DNA of 64,000 nucleotides from Prochlorococcus sp. AG-679-M10 (GCA_003210655.1 QCUQ01000001.1:98868-162867); one strand, 5' to 3'; shown: positions 8,672-16,665, counted from the stretch's first letter. Made by a program: numbers and translations. Notes: generated by a model not told the origin, from the letters alone.

Positions 8672-8800
8672 TTAGAAAATACCTGGAACAATTTGACCAG
8701 TAAAGTAGTAAGCTCCAACAAGAGCAAACATACCGAGCATTGCGGCTTTACCGTTAAACTTTTCAGCTTTTTCGGTCATAAATTTTTTAACGAATTCCAT
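8672..8800 (-). CDS. hli: High-light-inducible protein, 42 aa
   Basis: Single-helix Hli protein with the motif TEKAEKFNGKAAMLGM and C terminus TGQIVPGIF. Glu13 and Asn16 of the chlorophyll motif are kept, and Lys18 replaces the usual Arg. It is monocistronic with its own terminator, unlike the other Hli strings here. A GTTATATT box (minus strand, 8815-8822) lies 15 bases upstream of the start. Confidence 0.92.
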   Translation of the reverse strand: MEFVKKFMTEKAEKFNGKAAMLGMFALVGAYYFTGQIVPGIF

Positions 8801-8814
8801 AATCAAGTAATAAT

Positions 8815-8822
8815 AATATAAC
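8815..8822 (-). promoter_or_regulatory. Putative hli -10 region
   Basis: The minus strand reads GTTATATT, the same octamer found just before the hli starts at 2122 and 15438. It is probably the -10 region. Confidence 0.4.
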
Positions 8823-9079
8823 TACAGGTTAATTAACATAATCTTGTCATTGATGTAGTATTTCCTACCAAAATCAATCTTTTTAAAAGAACTTAATTAT
8901 TATTTAATTAAATTAATAATTTCCTAACAGAACTTATTATTTCTTTTTAATAGATAAAAAATAATCCTAGAAAGTCTATTAAGGTAGAAAACTACCAAAT
9001 CATTTATAAAAATTTAACAATCATCGTATTGTATTAATTAAGAAATAATGAATAGAATGGACTGAGTAGAAATAACTAA

Positions 9080-9304
9080 ATGCCAGAAAGGAAGCAACTA
9101 AATATAAATATCAAGCCAGACTTATTAAAAAAACTTAAGAAAGTAGCACTAGAAAATAATAGAAAGCTAGTTGAGTTAATTAATGAAGTCCTTTCGAATT
9201 ATATTAATGACATAAAAAATGATCAAACAAACAATAGAAGTATTTTAGATGAATTAGATGAAGTCAAAAATAGAATATCAATTTTAGAAAATTTAAAAAA
9301 ATAA
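9080..9304 (+). CDS. Ribbon-helix-helix-like small protein, 74 aa
   Basis: MPERKQLNINIKPDLLKKLKKVALENNRKLVELINEVLSNYI fits the CopG/Arc ribbon-helix-helix plan (one strand, two helices). A C-terminal amphipathic heptad segment (ILDELDEVKNRISILENLKK) suggests a coiled coil. It is probably a dimeric DNA-binding protein or antitoxin-like regulator. No toxin gene is adjacent. A longer relative of similar design is at 35780. Confidence 0.65.
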   Translation: MPERKQLNINIKPDLLKKLKKVALENNRKLVELINEVLSNYINDIKNDQTNNRSILDELDEVKNRISILENLKK

Positions 9305-9396
9305 ATTAGATTTCTATTTGTTTATTCGATACATTATTTAAAAATAAAAATTTTATATTTTAGATAATAAAATTTTATTCAGAATCTATTCCTGAT

Positions 9397-9690
9397 ATGA
9401 AACTCTTACTTCTTACTTCGATATTTTTGATTTCAATACCAGTCTTTGCAGATGATACACAAAGAGATATAGAGTACGAAGCTATTAATCTTGTTATTCA
9501 AAAATATGGAAAGGGTTTATCAAATAGATTAAAAGGAACTGGTTTAAACCCAAGCTATAGAAGTTGGTATGAGAATGAATGTTTTGTAAGTGTAGCTGCA
9601 GGTACTTACCAAGAATACAATTGGTTAGCTATGAAATGGTTTAGTGTTAATACCTGTTCTGATTCTGCTGAAATATTAGAAGCTGATTAA
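9397..9690 (+). CDS. Secreted hypothetical protein, 97 aa
   Basis: A clear Sec signal peptide (MKLLLLTSIFLISIPVFADD, cleavage after about residue 18) precedes a 78-aa mature part with two Cys (ENECFVSV, NTCSDS) that could form a disulphide. The periplasmic or exported location is predicted. Function unknown. Confidence 0.65.
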   Translation: MKLLLLTSIFLISIPVFADDTQRDIEYEAINLVIQKYGKGLSNRLKGTGLNPSYRSWYENECFVSVAAGTYQEYNWLAMKWFSVNTCSDSAEILEAD

Positions 9691-9755
9691 CAACTAATTG
9701 TCTTTTAAAATATACATTTGACTCTACTAAAAAGTAAATCATCCAATAATTTCTA

Positions 9756-10232
9756 TTAAAAAAGACTCTTAAATTCTTTTTTAATGAATTTATATTCTGA
9801 ATTAATCTCATTTAATACTTCATCTACTTCATCTTTTAAATCTATAATTTTATTAATTTCTTTTTTACTTTTCGAATAAAAGACTGATTCAAAAGTTCCA
9901 GGATTTACCTTCTCAATCCAATATCCCGAGAAACAATAAAGCTTATTAGGAATAAGTTTTATCATGCGAGAATCCTTAGAAGTTTTATATTGATCAATCA
10001 TCTTATTTATTAAACGCCCTCTAGTTTTACTTATCCCAAATTTTGCAATATCTTTCGAAATTGACTTAACTTTCAAGGATGCATCTTTCCTTTTTTGTAT
10101 TGAATTCCTTGAAAGAATTTTTTCAAGAGAATAACAATATTTAAATAGCTTTGTATTTTCTTTTTTCGTAGGATAGATAATGCAAATTAAAGTAAATAGT
10201 AAAAAAGAAGATAAAATTAGGTTTTTAAACAT
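9756..10232 (-). CDS. Signal-anchored hypothetical protein, 158 aa
   Basis: An N-terminal hydrophobic segment (FKNLILSSFLLFTLICIIYP) acts as anchor or signal. The rest is Lys-rich and helical, with KDASLKVKSISKDIAKFG and a C-terminal EVDEVLNEINSEYKFIKKEF. No known domain was recognised. Confidence 0.55.
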   Translation of the reverse strand: MFKNLILSSFLLFTLICIIYPTKKENTKLFKYCYSLEKILSRNSIQKRKDASLKVKSISKDIAKFGISKTRGRLINKMIDQYKTSKDSRMIKLIPNKLYCFSGYWIEKVNPGTFESVFYSKSKKEINKIIDLKDEVDEVLNEINSEYKFIKKEFKSLF

Positions 10233-10293
10233 TTTTTAATTTAAGATCTTTTAAAGTTTATATTAGAATTTAATAAAGTAATGGCATCATTAA

Positions 10294-10423
10294 TTAATTA
10301 CCTTTTCTGTTTTTTCAAACATATCTAAATAATACTCCGGATAAGCATCTGCCAAAATCTCAAGTCTTTCTTACGTCATCTCCATTCCTTCGGGCAACTT
10401 AACCAAATTAGGATTGCCTCTTT
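10294..10423 (-). pseudogene. Fragment with an internal stop
   Basis: The frame reads GNPNLVKLPEGMEMT, then a TAA, then ERLEILADAYPEYYLDMFEK and TEKVIN. The protein-like composition on both sides of the stop indicates a decayed small gene. It lies directly after the frameshifted secreted gene. Confidence 0.4.
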
Positions 10424-10429
10424 AATAGC

Positions 10430-10790
10430 TTATCTAAAGAAATTTATTCTACAAATTATTTCTATTCTAACTTCACTTTTTATTGATCCATCTTTTGTGA
10501 AAATATTATTTATATCCAAATTATACCCACCTAAAAGTGCAATTAAAAACTCATCTGATTTTCTCAAGGCAGCTTTATTATCTTTGCCTTTATTAATTTC
10601 GAAACTATAAATAAAACCTCCAATAGAAAGAACTCTAGCTAGACATTTATCCTTTCCTATCTTATTACATGGAAGTTTAAATGACTGTTCTATTTTTTTT
10701 TAATTCATAGCCAGTCTCTCCTACAGGGAAGCCAGCGTAAACATGAATAGGAATCATTAAAACAAACATAAGGAAAAGAATTTTATTCAA
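10430..10790 (-). pseudogene. Secreted-protein gene with a frameshift in an A9 tract
   Basis: From TTG 10790 the frame gives a signal peptide (NKILFLMFVLMIPIHVYAGF) and GETGYELKK. With A8 instead of A9 (plus-strand T9 at 10693-10701) the frame would continue as IEQSFKLPCNKIGKDKCLAR and on to IFTKDGSIKSEVRIEIICRI. The total length is 3n+1, as expected for one extra base. It is an exported protein of unknown function, decayed or mis-sequenced. Confidence 0.6.
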
Positions 10791-10847
10791 AATACAGCTC
10801 TTCAAAAATTCATATTTTATAGAACACTATTACCTCTATCATCCCCT

Positions 10848-11429
10848 TTAATTAGTTTCTTGCATTTCAGTATTATTGAGTTTTTTAACTGAAATTAGAT
10901 ATTTATCCTGAAACTCTTTAATTGAGTATCCCATTGATATTGCACAATCGGATGAAGAAAACTTAGATTTAATAGCTCTCTTAGCCCAACTATGCCTAAT
11001 CATATTCAATGTAAATTGTGGGAAATTCTCTTTTTTTATAATTCTCTTGAATCTCTTACTCATTTGATCTGTTTTAATTTTTGAATAAATTGCGTCATAT
11101 TTCTTATCGCTCATATTATATTCCCAAGGTCTATCTATATTATTTAAATCAAAAAAATCCACTAAAGATTTATCAAGAGAAAAAGCTATCCTTTCCTCAA
11201 GTTCATCCTCCTCTCCCTTAAGTCCTAATACAATACAAGTTTTATCTTCTTGATTTACATTTGCACCAAAAACTTCTGAAGGTCTTAAACCATAGCAATA
11301 GATCATGCCAAGACTCCACTTCCATTCTGGCATTAAATCTCTTAATTTAATTACTATTTCTAATAACTGATCATCTTCAAGGTTTAGTTTGGTTTTCCCC
11401 CTGTTTTTTTTAGCATTAATATTTTTCAA
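10848..11429 (-). pseudogene. Tyrosine-recombinase-like protein, N-terminally truncated
   Basis: This is a 193-aa frame from TTG 11429 and is probably broken. It resembles only the catalytic half of a phage-type integrase: box I Arg in YGLRPSEVFGA (R49), box II as LNMIRHSWAKRA (R145, H146, with Asn142 where the first His is usual), and a C-terminal Tyr (Y177 or Y168). The frame is open 11 more codons upstream, then hits TAG. The core-binding N-terminal domain expected of such enzymes is missing. It is a likely remnant of a mobile element. Confidence 0.6.
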
Positions 11430-11655
11430 ATCTTCTTTATATTCTTCTAAATCATACTGCTATTCTAATTATATAATCTTCTTAAACATAAAAACAACAT
11501 CCAAATTATTTTTCTTCAGAGGATGATTTAAGATTTTAAGACAAACTTTACCTAAACTTTTTATTAATTGATATTTTATCTAAACTAGAAGATATAAAAT
11601 CCTTATTTTCATATGGGATTAATTTATTTATTATTGCAAAATTGGCAAAATAAAA

Positions 11656-11787
11656 ATGAAACAAGAAATTAATTTTAGAATTTTAGAAACTATAGAGGCA
11701 TGTAAGAGTATCCATGCCTTGAAGCAAGAGAAAGAAAATCATATATCAATAAAAGAACTAATAATCCTAGAGCAAATTTATGGATAA
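11656..11787 (+). CDS. Small hypothetical protein, 43 aa
   Basis: The ATG frame starts MKQEINFRILETIEACKSIH and is acidic/basic helical, ending LEQIYG. Its last 8 bases overlap the start of the DUF1651-like gene at 11780, suggesting coupled expression. Family unknown. Confidence 0.45.
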   Translation: MKQEINFRILETIEACKSIHALKQEKENHISIKELIILEQIYG

Positions 11788-12043
11788 AGACTCTAGAAAG
11801 GTAACAGAGGAAGCATGGTTAATATGCCCAAACTGGACAGAAGTAAGACGTTTTACAAAGAATAAAAATAACAAAGATAAGTTTTTCGAATATATGTTTG
11901 TTGATAGTGGAATTGTTGTTGGCCTATTAGGTGATAAACCTCCACTTATGAAAACAAGAAAAGAAATTAAAATAGAAGCTGCTCGCAAAGAGTACCAACA
12001 ATTAATCACTTCGGGTTGGCAAGTAACTATTCCAAAATGGTAA
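11780..12043 (+). CDS. DUF1651-like protein, 87 aa
   Basis: The opening VTEEAWLICPNWTEVRRF, the KPPLMKTRKEI segment and the ending ITSGWQVTIPKW match the layout of DUF1651 proteins, which are numerous in Prochlorococcus and Synechococcus (LI-x-PN, PALLKSR, GW near the end). It is a soluble single-domain protein of unknown function. A long antisense frame here is a shadow. Confidence 0.7.
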   Translation: MDKDSRKVTEEAWLICPNWTEVRRFTKNKNNKDKFFEYMFVDSGIVVGLLGDKPPLMKTRKEIKIEAARKEYQQLITSGWQVTIPKW

Positions 12044-12283
12044 GTAAATAGAATCTTTTAATCTTGTACTAATCTTTTAATTATTTTTAGGATTAATATT
12101 CTTTTTATACAAATTAAATACTATTTTTATCTAAAGGATAAAGAGCTGCATGTAGGTATAGCAATAACTAATAATTTTTTAAGGTCACTATCATTTTTTT
12201 CTTGTCCATTATTTTAAAATTTATAAAATAACAAAAAGAAATACTAATAATCAATTTATTTCATTAACATTTAATTAAAGTAT

Positions 12284-12409
12284 CTATTTTTCGGAATCAC
12301 TTAATGCTTTTTCAAATGTAGAAAATAAAGTATATAAACTATTTAATGCGATAAACCAAATCACTAATGATATTCCATGACGAGTTAATTGAATTGTTCT
12401 TTGAGTCAT
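12284..12409 (-). CDS. Single-span membrane protein, 41 aa
   Basis: ATG start. It begins MTQRTIQLTRHGISLVIWFI, continues with ALNSLYTLFSTFEKALSDSE and ends in Lys. It has a polar N terminus, one helix and an acidic tail. A decayed copy of the GTAGGRAT hairpin lies just upstream (12431-12470). Function unknown. Confidence 0.45.
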   Translation of the reverse strand: MTQRTIQLTRHGISLVIWFIALNSLYTLFSTFEKALSDSEK

Positions 12410-12430
12410 AATTGGATTTCCTTAAAACTA

Positions 12431-12470
12431 TGGTTGGATTAAACTACATCCCTAAAACTGTCTCATGACA
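12431..12470 (-). repeat. Degenerate copy of the GTAGGRAT hairpin family
   Basis: The minus strand reads GTCATGAGACAGTTTTAGGG and then ATGTAGTTTAATCC. The GTCATGAGA and TTTTAGGGATRTAG parts match the copy at 14.4 kb, but the stem arms no longer pair and there is no T run. Confidence 0.45.
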
Positions 12471-12642
12471 ACCATATTTTGATTCTAGACAAGCTATTAA
12501 ACCTCATAAGTAGATATACTTACCTCTTCCCGTACCTTGTCGTTCCTTAAACCGTACATCCCGATATTCATGAATGAGATGAATCATCCTTTATCACTTA
12601 GGCTCGCAGTTTTTTTATTGCAAAGAGTAACTTATTCTCTAA

Positions 12643-13017
12643 CTATTTTGTCTTAGAAAGTAATAAAAGCCAGCCAGAGATTATGGCAAAAGCCATTATC
12701 GAAGAAAAAATACTATTCCATTGAGCAGTATCTGTTAAATATCTTTCTACCCAAAAAGGGATAAATAACACAACAAAATACCAATAAATGAGAGAAAGAA
12801 GTCCAAACAACAAAGCTAAAAGAATATAAAAAGGTAAAATATAAAAAAATCTTTTTCTTTCAATTTTTGAATATTGTCCTATACCTATTTTGCCCCAATA
12901 ACCTCCATTTAATTGAAGAAAAAACTTTAAGAATACTCCGTAAGTTGTTATAAAAAACTTAGCGAATCCCAGCAACGGTTTAAAAATTGTCTTTATTAAA
13001 TGCGAGAATAATTTCAC
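12643..13017 (-). CDS. Two- to three-span membrane protein, 124 aa
   Basis: A basic N-terminal region with an amphipathic segment is followed by strong helices at about 58-92 (FYILPFYILLALLFGLLSLI) and 100-122 (SIFSSIMAFAIISGWLLLLS). A central GGYWGKIGIGQYSKIERKRF links them. No known family was recognised. It is an integral membrane protein of unknown role. Confidence 0.6.
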   Translation of the reverse strand: MKLFSHLIKTIFKPLLGFAKFFITTYGVFLKFFLQLNGGYWGKIGIGQYSKIERKRFFYILPFYILLALLFGLLSLIYWYFVVLFIPFWVERYLTDTAQWNSIFSSIMAFAIISGWLLLLSKTK

Positions 13018-13374
13018 AACTATTTTTTACTTACATAAATTAAGGATACTGCCAAAAATTTTTCTTATGTGAAATTAAAAATTGAATAAATCTTAAATTT
13101 TATCAAGAGAATATTAATGCAACCTATATTTTTTAAAATTAAGTCTATATAGTTCTCTTGCGGTGAAATAAATTTTACAAGTTAATACAGTCTTATGCTA
13201 ATTATCCAGGATTAGGTTATTACCTATTCGACTAATTTTCAATAGTTTTTTCCAAAGCATTGTGAGTCAATGTTCATAACCTGCGGATTACAAAAATTAA
13301 CTTATTTTTTGTAAAAATTCATACCTTAATACGCTATTCAATCATGTAATATCGAATTTCTATTAAGATAATTA
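13018..13374. other. No gene seen
   Basis: AT-rich spacer between a minus- and a plus-strand gene that should contain both promoters. No box could be assigned with confidence. Confidence 0.45.
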
Positions 13375-13542
13375 ATGAAATCAAAGCCTCGCAAAAAGTT
13401 ACCTAATAAAAAGATAATTAAAACACCTAAATTCGAGGCAAAAGAGCAATTTACCAATTCAGCACTAGAAAATCTTAAATCAGAAAAAGAACGATTAATA
13501 AATAATCTTATTGATTCTGGAGAATTTAAACCTAATATTTGA
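13375..13542 (+). CDS. Small basic protein, 55 aa (paralogue of 32895)
   Basis: The frame MKSKPRKKLPNKKIIKTPKF EAKEQFTNSALENLKSEKER shares most of its residues with the 52-aa protein at 32895 (LPNKKII, FEAKEQFT-SALENLK). A highly basic N terminus and a helical, coiled-coil-like C terminus suggest a nucleic-acid- or ribosome-associated protein, which is inference. Conservation between two loci shows that the plus-strand reading, not the antisense frame, is real. Confidence 0.7.
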   Translation: MKSKPRKKLPNKKIIKTPKFEAKEQFTNSALENLKSEKERLINNLIDSGEFKPNI

Positions 13543-13557
13543 TCAATTTTTTTTGAA

Positions 13558-13692
13558 TTATGAATCATAACTTGTACGAGTTAAAGAACGAGAAGGTGCG
13601 TATGTAGTGACACATAAATATTTAGTAAATAATTCGGATTTTTTATGACTACTTTTATGTTTGTCATGATAACGCTGCGTATGCTGAGAAGA
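13558..13692 (-). pseudogene. Start-less Ser/His-rich frame
   Basis: A 44-codon frame with no start codon ends in KSELFTKYLCVTTYAPSRS and LTRTSYDS. The C terminus looks protein-like (repeated Thr, Arg, Ser and Tyr), but the frame is closed upstream by TAA. It may be a 5'-truncated small gene. Confidence 0.3.
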
Positions 13693-14004
13693 TTAACCAT
13701 ACTTTTTAAAAAGGAATAAATATGAACAACCCATTGTCTAACTTTCAATGATATTAAGAATTACTGGAGTGTAATTTTTAATATCCTTTTTTGGAGATGA
13801 TGACGATGATGGTGAATGATATATATAACCTCAAATACGTAATAGCAGGTAGATAATATTTATATTTCAATTGACTAAATATTTAGAATTACATGATTTG
13901 TTAAGCCAACCTGCTTTTTAATCAACTCTTATTTTTATTTGTTTCATTCTCCTTGAGAATTTATATTTAGTGTTTTATCGTTCTTTTAGCTAAACCTTTT
14001 ATTG
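13693..14004. other. Spacer, possible gene tail
   Basis: The only thing noted is a short plus-strand run FFGDDDDDGE before a TGA near 13818, which resembles the end of an acidic protein but has no start. Otherwise nothing was seen. Confidence 0.35.
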
Positions 14005-14286
14005 ATGATTAAATGGTCTCAACTTCCCATAAGCGATCTAACGATTGCTGCTGCAATTTCCTTAGAAACTGCAGGTTTCATCGGCAATAAATATAGTCCG
14101 CTGAATAGTTTTGCTTATATGTTTTCTATTATTTTTGTAATCATTTTCATGATTAGTCTTGATGCTGTTAAGACAAAAAGTATATTGGAGAAAATTGAAC
14201 CAAAGAATAAATTCATACCTGTACAAATTCAACCAAAATATGAAAACAAAATAGAATCCAGACAATGGTTCTGGCAAGGTGCCTAA
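14005..14286 (+). CDS. Membrane protein, 93 aa
   Basis: ATG 14005 was preferred over the TTG one codon earlier. The frame encodes MIKWSQLPISDLTIAAAISL, a hydrophobic centre (AYMFSIIFVIIFMISLDAV) and a polar tail ending RQWFWQGA. One or two membrane helices are predicted. The family is unknown. Confidence 0.55.
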   Translation: MIKWSQLPISDLTIAAAISLETAGFIGNKYSPLNSFAYMFSIIFVIIFMISLDAVKTKSILEKIEPKNKFIPVQIQPKYENKIESRQWFWQGA

Positions 14287-14382
14287 AAGTAAATTATTAA
14301 AAAAAGCATTATTTACAAGAAAAGATCTAGATTTCTAACGTCAGATCTTAATTTCTATTTATTAGTGATTTAACAACATAAA

Positions 14383-14410
14383 AGCCTGCCTATATCCCTA
14401 AAAGCAAGCT
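14383..14410 (-). terminator. Terminator of the 14.4-15.4 kb hli operon (hairpin family)
   Basis: A seven-bp stem (14383-14389 with 14404-14410, one G-T pair) has a loop that reads TTTTAGGGATATAG on the minus strand, followed by TTTTAT. ATCGTCATGAG directly precedes the stem, as in the other family members. Confidence 0.7.
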
Positions 14411-14436
14411 CTCATGACGATTTAATTCTTAAATAT

Positions 14437-14616
14437 TTATGCCGGCAATCTACAATCAAGTTCTATTATTCCTTCATCCATAAGTCGACCAATTTTTAAA
14501 ACTAGTGCCATATCTAATCTTGAGAAATCTGATTGGTGATTTGTAATCCAATCCAATTCAGATAAAGTTATTACTCCAGAAGTATTAACTTTGAGAAAGA
14601 GTAATCCTAAATTCAT
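14437..14616 (-). CDS. Conserved-type small protein, 59 aa
   Basis: A soluble protein MNLGLLFLKVNTSGVITLSE followed by LDWITNHQSDFSRLDMALVL, with a terminal IIELDCRLPA. It resembles a small conserved protein of marine picocyanobacteria with a DxxTxxQxxFSR-like core; name unknown. It is the last gene before the family terminator and seems to belong to the hli operon. Confidence 0.65.
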   Translation of the reverse strand: MNLGLLFLKVNTSGVITLSELDWITNHQSDFSRLDMALVLKIGRLMDEGIIELDCRLPA

Positions 14617-14623
14617 TTTGATA

Positions 14624-14713
14624 TTAATTAGTTACTTTTTTTCCTTTAGCAATCATCAGTACTGGTACTAAAAGATATGTAAAGAATGAGATTAAGAAAA
14701 TATCTAGATTCAT
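14624..14713 (-). CDS. Single-span membrane microprotein, 29 aa
   Basis: The ATG frame is one base after the preceding hli stop: MNLDIFLISFFTYLLVPVLM then IAKGKKVTN. It has one helix with a basic C-terminal end, the size of photosystem or cytochrome b6f microsubunits, though no family match is evident. It is cotranscribed with hli genes and the 59-aa gene by spacing. Confidence 0.5.
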   Translation of the reverse strand: MNLDIFLISFFTYLLVPVLMIAKGKKVTN

Positions 14714-14714
14714 T

Positions 14715-14843
14715 TTAAAAAATCCCAGGTATGATCCAGCCAAAAAGACCGTAATTAACTACTAATGCAAAGAATCCCATCATTGCCATTCTTCCATTAG
14801 TTCTTTCTGCATTTTGCCAGTAGCTAGGTTTTGAGTTTTCCAT
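14715..14843 (-). CDS. hli: High-light-inducible protein, 42 aa
   Basis: An Hli protein with a complete chlorophyll motif ERTNGRMAM (Glu13, Asn16, Arg18) and an atypical helix end (VVNYGLFGWIIPGIF) lacking the TTGQ of its neighbours. It is probably the less mobile, core-type Hli. It is the fourth Hli of the operon, 24 bases after the previous one. Confidence 0.92.
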   Translation of the reverse strand: MENSKPSYWQNAERTNGRMAMMGFFALVVNYGLFGWIIPGIF

Positions 14844-14867
14844 TTTTTTGTTATTTGAAGTTTTTAT

Positions 14868-15122
14868 TTAAACGAAACCTGGAATGATTTGACCTGTAGT
14901 TAGATATGCACCAACTGCAGCTATAAGTCCGATCATTGCAAATCTACCGTTAAGAGTTTCTGCAACAACTTTTTCCTTCTCGATTGTTTTAGTTTTTGTG
15001 TTTGTCATTTGATTTTTGTTTGAATAGATTAAATTTTCTTCTTGAAATTGTTTAGTTAGATAAACAACGAGTAAAGCAGTTAGAGATACTATCAAGATCA
15101 AAAAAACTGCTAGTGGACTCAT
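14868..15122 (-). CDS. hli: Hli protein with an extra N-terminal membrane helix, 84 aa
   Basis: The C-terminal 46 residues are a normal Hli (AETLNGRFAM, TTGQIIPGFV). The frame is open upstream to an ATG that overlaps the previous hli stop as TAATG, the same coupling used by its neighbours. This adds 38 residues with a strong helix (PLAVFLILIVSLTALLVVYL) and QEENLIYSNKNQ linker, giving a two-helix protein. If translation starts at the internal ATG (15008), a 46-aa Hli results. Both may be made. Confidence 0.8.
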   Translation of the reverse strand: MSPLAVFLILIVSLTALLVVYLTKQFQEENLIYSNKNQMTNTKTKTIEKEKVVAETLNGRFAMIGLIAAVGAYLTTGQIIPGFV

Positions 15123-15331
15123 TAAAAAATACCTGGAATGATTTGGCCTGTTGTCACGTATGCGCCTAATAGTGCTACGAAGCCAATCATCGCCCAACGA
15201 CCGTTAACTTTTTCTGCATTTTGAGGGTAACCGTCATAAGAAACTGATTCATCTATGTAAGGACGAGTTTCTGATGGGAACATATTTTGTCTTCCGCCAG
15301 ACTCAGTTGTTGTATATGAAGAATTTGACAT
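15122..15331 (-). CDS. hli: High-light-inducible protein, 69 aa
   Basis: Hli protein with a long polar N-terminal extension of about 40 residues (Ser/Thr/Tyr-rich) before the motif AEKVNGRWAMIGF and end TTGQIIPGIF. Start and stop both overlap neighbouring hli genes (TAATG). It is the second gene of the operon. Confidence 0.92.
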   Translation of the reverse strand: MSNSSYTTTESGGRQNMFPSETRPYIDESVSYDGYPQNAEKVNGRWAMIGFVALLGAYVTTGQIIPGIF

Positions 15332-15438
15332 TAGAAAAAACCAGGAATAATTTGGCCAGTTGTTACGTATGCGCCAACTGCTGCTACGAAACCAAGCATT
15401 GCTGCTAAGCCGTTAAATCTTTCTGCGTCAGGTGTCAT
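15331..15438 (-). CDS. hli: High-light-inducible protein, 35 aa
   Basis: First gene of the four-Hli operon: MTPDAERFNGLAAMLGF, ending TTGQIIPGFF. It is a near copy of the 35-aa gene at 2122, with Leu11 in place of the usual Arg of ExxNGR. The shared promoter octamer GTTATATT is upstream at 15462-15469 (minus strand). Confidence 0.92.
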   Translation of the reverse strand: MTPDAERFNGLAAMLGFVAAVGAYVTTGQIIPGFF

Positions 15439-15461
15439 AATTAAAAATTGATTATGTAAAC

Positions 15462-15469
15462 AAATATAA
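15462..15469 (-). promoter_or_regulatory. Putative -10 of the hli operon
   Basis: The minus strand reads TTATATTT inside ATGTTATATTTG, close to the sequence preceding the hli pair at 2.1 kb. It is placed 24 bases before the first start. Confidence 0.4.
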
Positions 15470-15636
15470 CATAACTATTAATGAATGTAAAGAAATTAGC
15501 CTAAATTTATTTATTGAAAGCTTATTCTATACATAAACGGTACATATATGTATAAAAACCAGTAAGCCTATCCATTTATTGTTAACAAGTCAGGTTTTGG
15601 TAAAGGATAAACAATTATTTATGAAACTTTTTAGGT

Positions 15637-15824
15637 ATGGATTATGATTTTATTCTTGAAATCCTTGAACTAAGCCAAAATCAAATCTTTTAGATAATGA
15701 AAAAGAAAGTAAACAAAAATCTATTGATGAAATAGTAAAAATAATTTAAGATTTTCAATGCAGTGATGAACTTAGTGAGAAATATAAAAGAGAAATTTTA
15801 GACCGAGATAAGATATATAGTTGA
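15637..15824 (+). pseudogene. Decayed small acidic protein gene
   Basis: ATG 15637 reads MDYDFILEILELSQNQ and then stops. After a shift, the frame continues NLLDNEKESKQKSIDEIVKI, has a TAA, and then SDELSEKYKREILDRDKIYS before a TGA at 15822. The consistently charged, helical text across three lesions suggests a degraded gene. Confidence 0.4.
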
Positions 15825-15860
15825 CTGCCGAACTATATTAGTAAAGTAAGAAAATATATT

Positions 15861-16115
15861 ATGTCCCCTCATAAAAATCCAACTATTATTAGATACTGCG
15901 TAATTACATCTACAGCAGCTATAGTTCTGATAGCTATTGCTTTGATTCCTGTTTCAAGAAAAGCTTCTTACTGGAATCGATGTCTTAATAAAACAGTACG
16001 TTGGATTAATGAAAAAGAAAAAGATTTAAAAGGGTGGGATAAAGAAGCAAAAGAAAGTCTTGCTGTAGCAGTATGTAATGGAGCTGTTTATGAACCTAAG
16101 CTTCAAATAAAATAA
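15861..16115 (+). CDS. Membrane-anchored protein, 84 aa
   Basis: An N-terminal helix (VITSTAAIVLIAIALIPVS) is followed by a soluble part with WNRCLNKTVRWINEKEKDLK and SLAVAVCNGAVYEP. The two Cys could pair. The pattern (anchor plus CxxxT...AVCNG) is one I associate with small conserved Prochlorococcus proteins of unknown function. Confidence 0.65.
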   Translation: MSPHKNPTIIRYCVITSTAAIVLIAIALIPVSRKASYWNRCLNKTVRWINEKEKDLKGWDKEAKESLAVAVCNGAVYEPKLQIK

Positions 16116-16324
16116 TTTACTTCGGTAACGATATAAATTAAAGGTTGTAAAAGATTTGTAACCAAAGCAATATTAAAAAAAATTATTGATCCTCCTTATT
16201 TAATTTTAAGAGTCTTTTTTTGATCCTTAATCCGTACAATGTTGTTCCTCTAACCGCACATATAAAGCTTGAGATATACCTTCCAAATGAATTAGAAAGT
16301 AATTGTATTCAAGAGGTAAGCATT

Positions 16325-16477
16325 ATGGCACTAAACGACAAATTCACTATCCAAGAAATTAATATGGACACAAAAAATCTTACATACGATATAAAGGCAA
16401 AAGAACTAGAAGCCTATTGGAGTATTGAATGCGAAAAGCATCCTACTAATAATCATTGCAAAGTGTATTGCGATTAA
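16325..16477 (+). CDS. CP12 C-terminal-like small protein, 50 aa
   Basis: Start ATG 16325 has a good Shine-Dalgarno (GAGG, 8 bases upstream); the frame is open to TTG 16220 but that reading is less likely. The C terminus EAYWSIECEKHPTNNHCKVYC resembles the GAPDH-binding end of CP12 (C-x-x-NP-x-x-x-x-CR-x-YED) with the paired Cys in equivalent spacing. The N-terminal PRK-binding part of full CP12 is absent. A redox-switch regulator of the Calvin cycle is a possibility only. Confidence 0.55.
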   Translation: MALNDKFTIQEINMDTKNLTYDIKAKELEAYWSIECEKHPTNNHCKVYCD

Positions 16478-16563
16478 TACTAAACCTTTTTAAGTATTCC
16501 TACGCTTGATTTTTATATATCACCCGTACTAAAGCATAGACAGATAGAAAGGAGGACAAACAA

Positions 16564-16665
16564 ATGACTAATTTAGGTATTGAAATTCTATTTTGGATAA
16601 TTTTAATTTCTTATCTAGGATTAAGGTTTTCTCAAACCTGGTATGGCTTTAAAAAACAGTATTAA
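16564..16665 (+). CDS. Single-span membrane microprotein, 33 aa
   Basis: A strong Shine-Dalgarno (AAAGGAGG) lies 8 bases before the ATG, unusual in this genome. The product is MTNLGIEILFWIILISYLGL then RFSQTWYGFKKQY, one helix with a basic, aromatic end. It sits just upstream of the 46-aa gene, probably in one transcript. Confidence 0.6.
   Translation: MTNLGIEILFWIILISYLGLRFSQTWYGFKKQY

Noticed and set aside
11767..12009. Minus-strand 80-aa ORF
   Set aside because: Shadow of the DUF1651-like gene.
13338..13568. Minus-strand 76-aa ORF
   Set aside because: It is antisense to the 55-aa gene, which has a clear paralogue at 32895.
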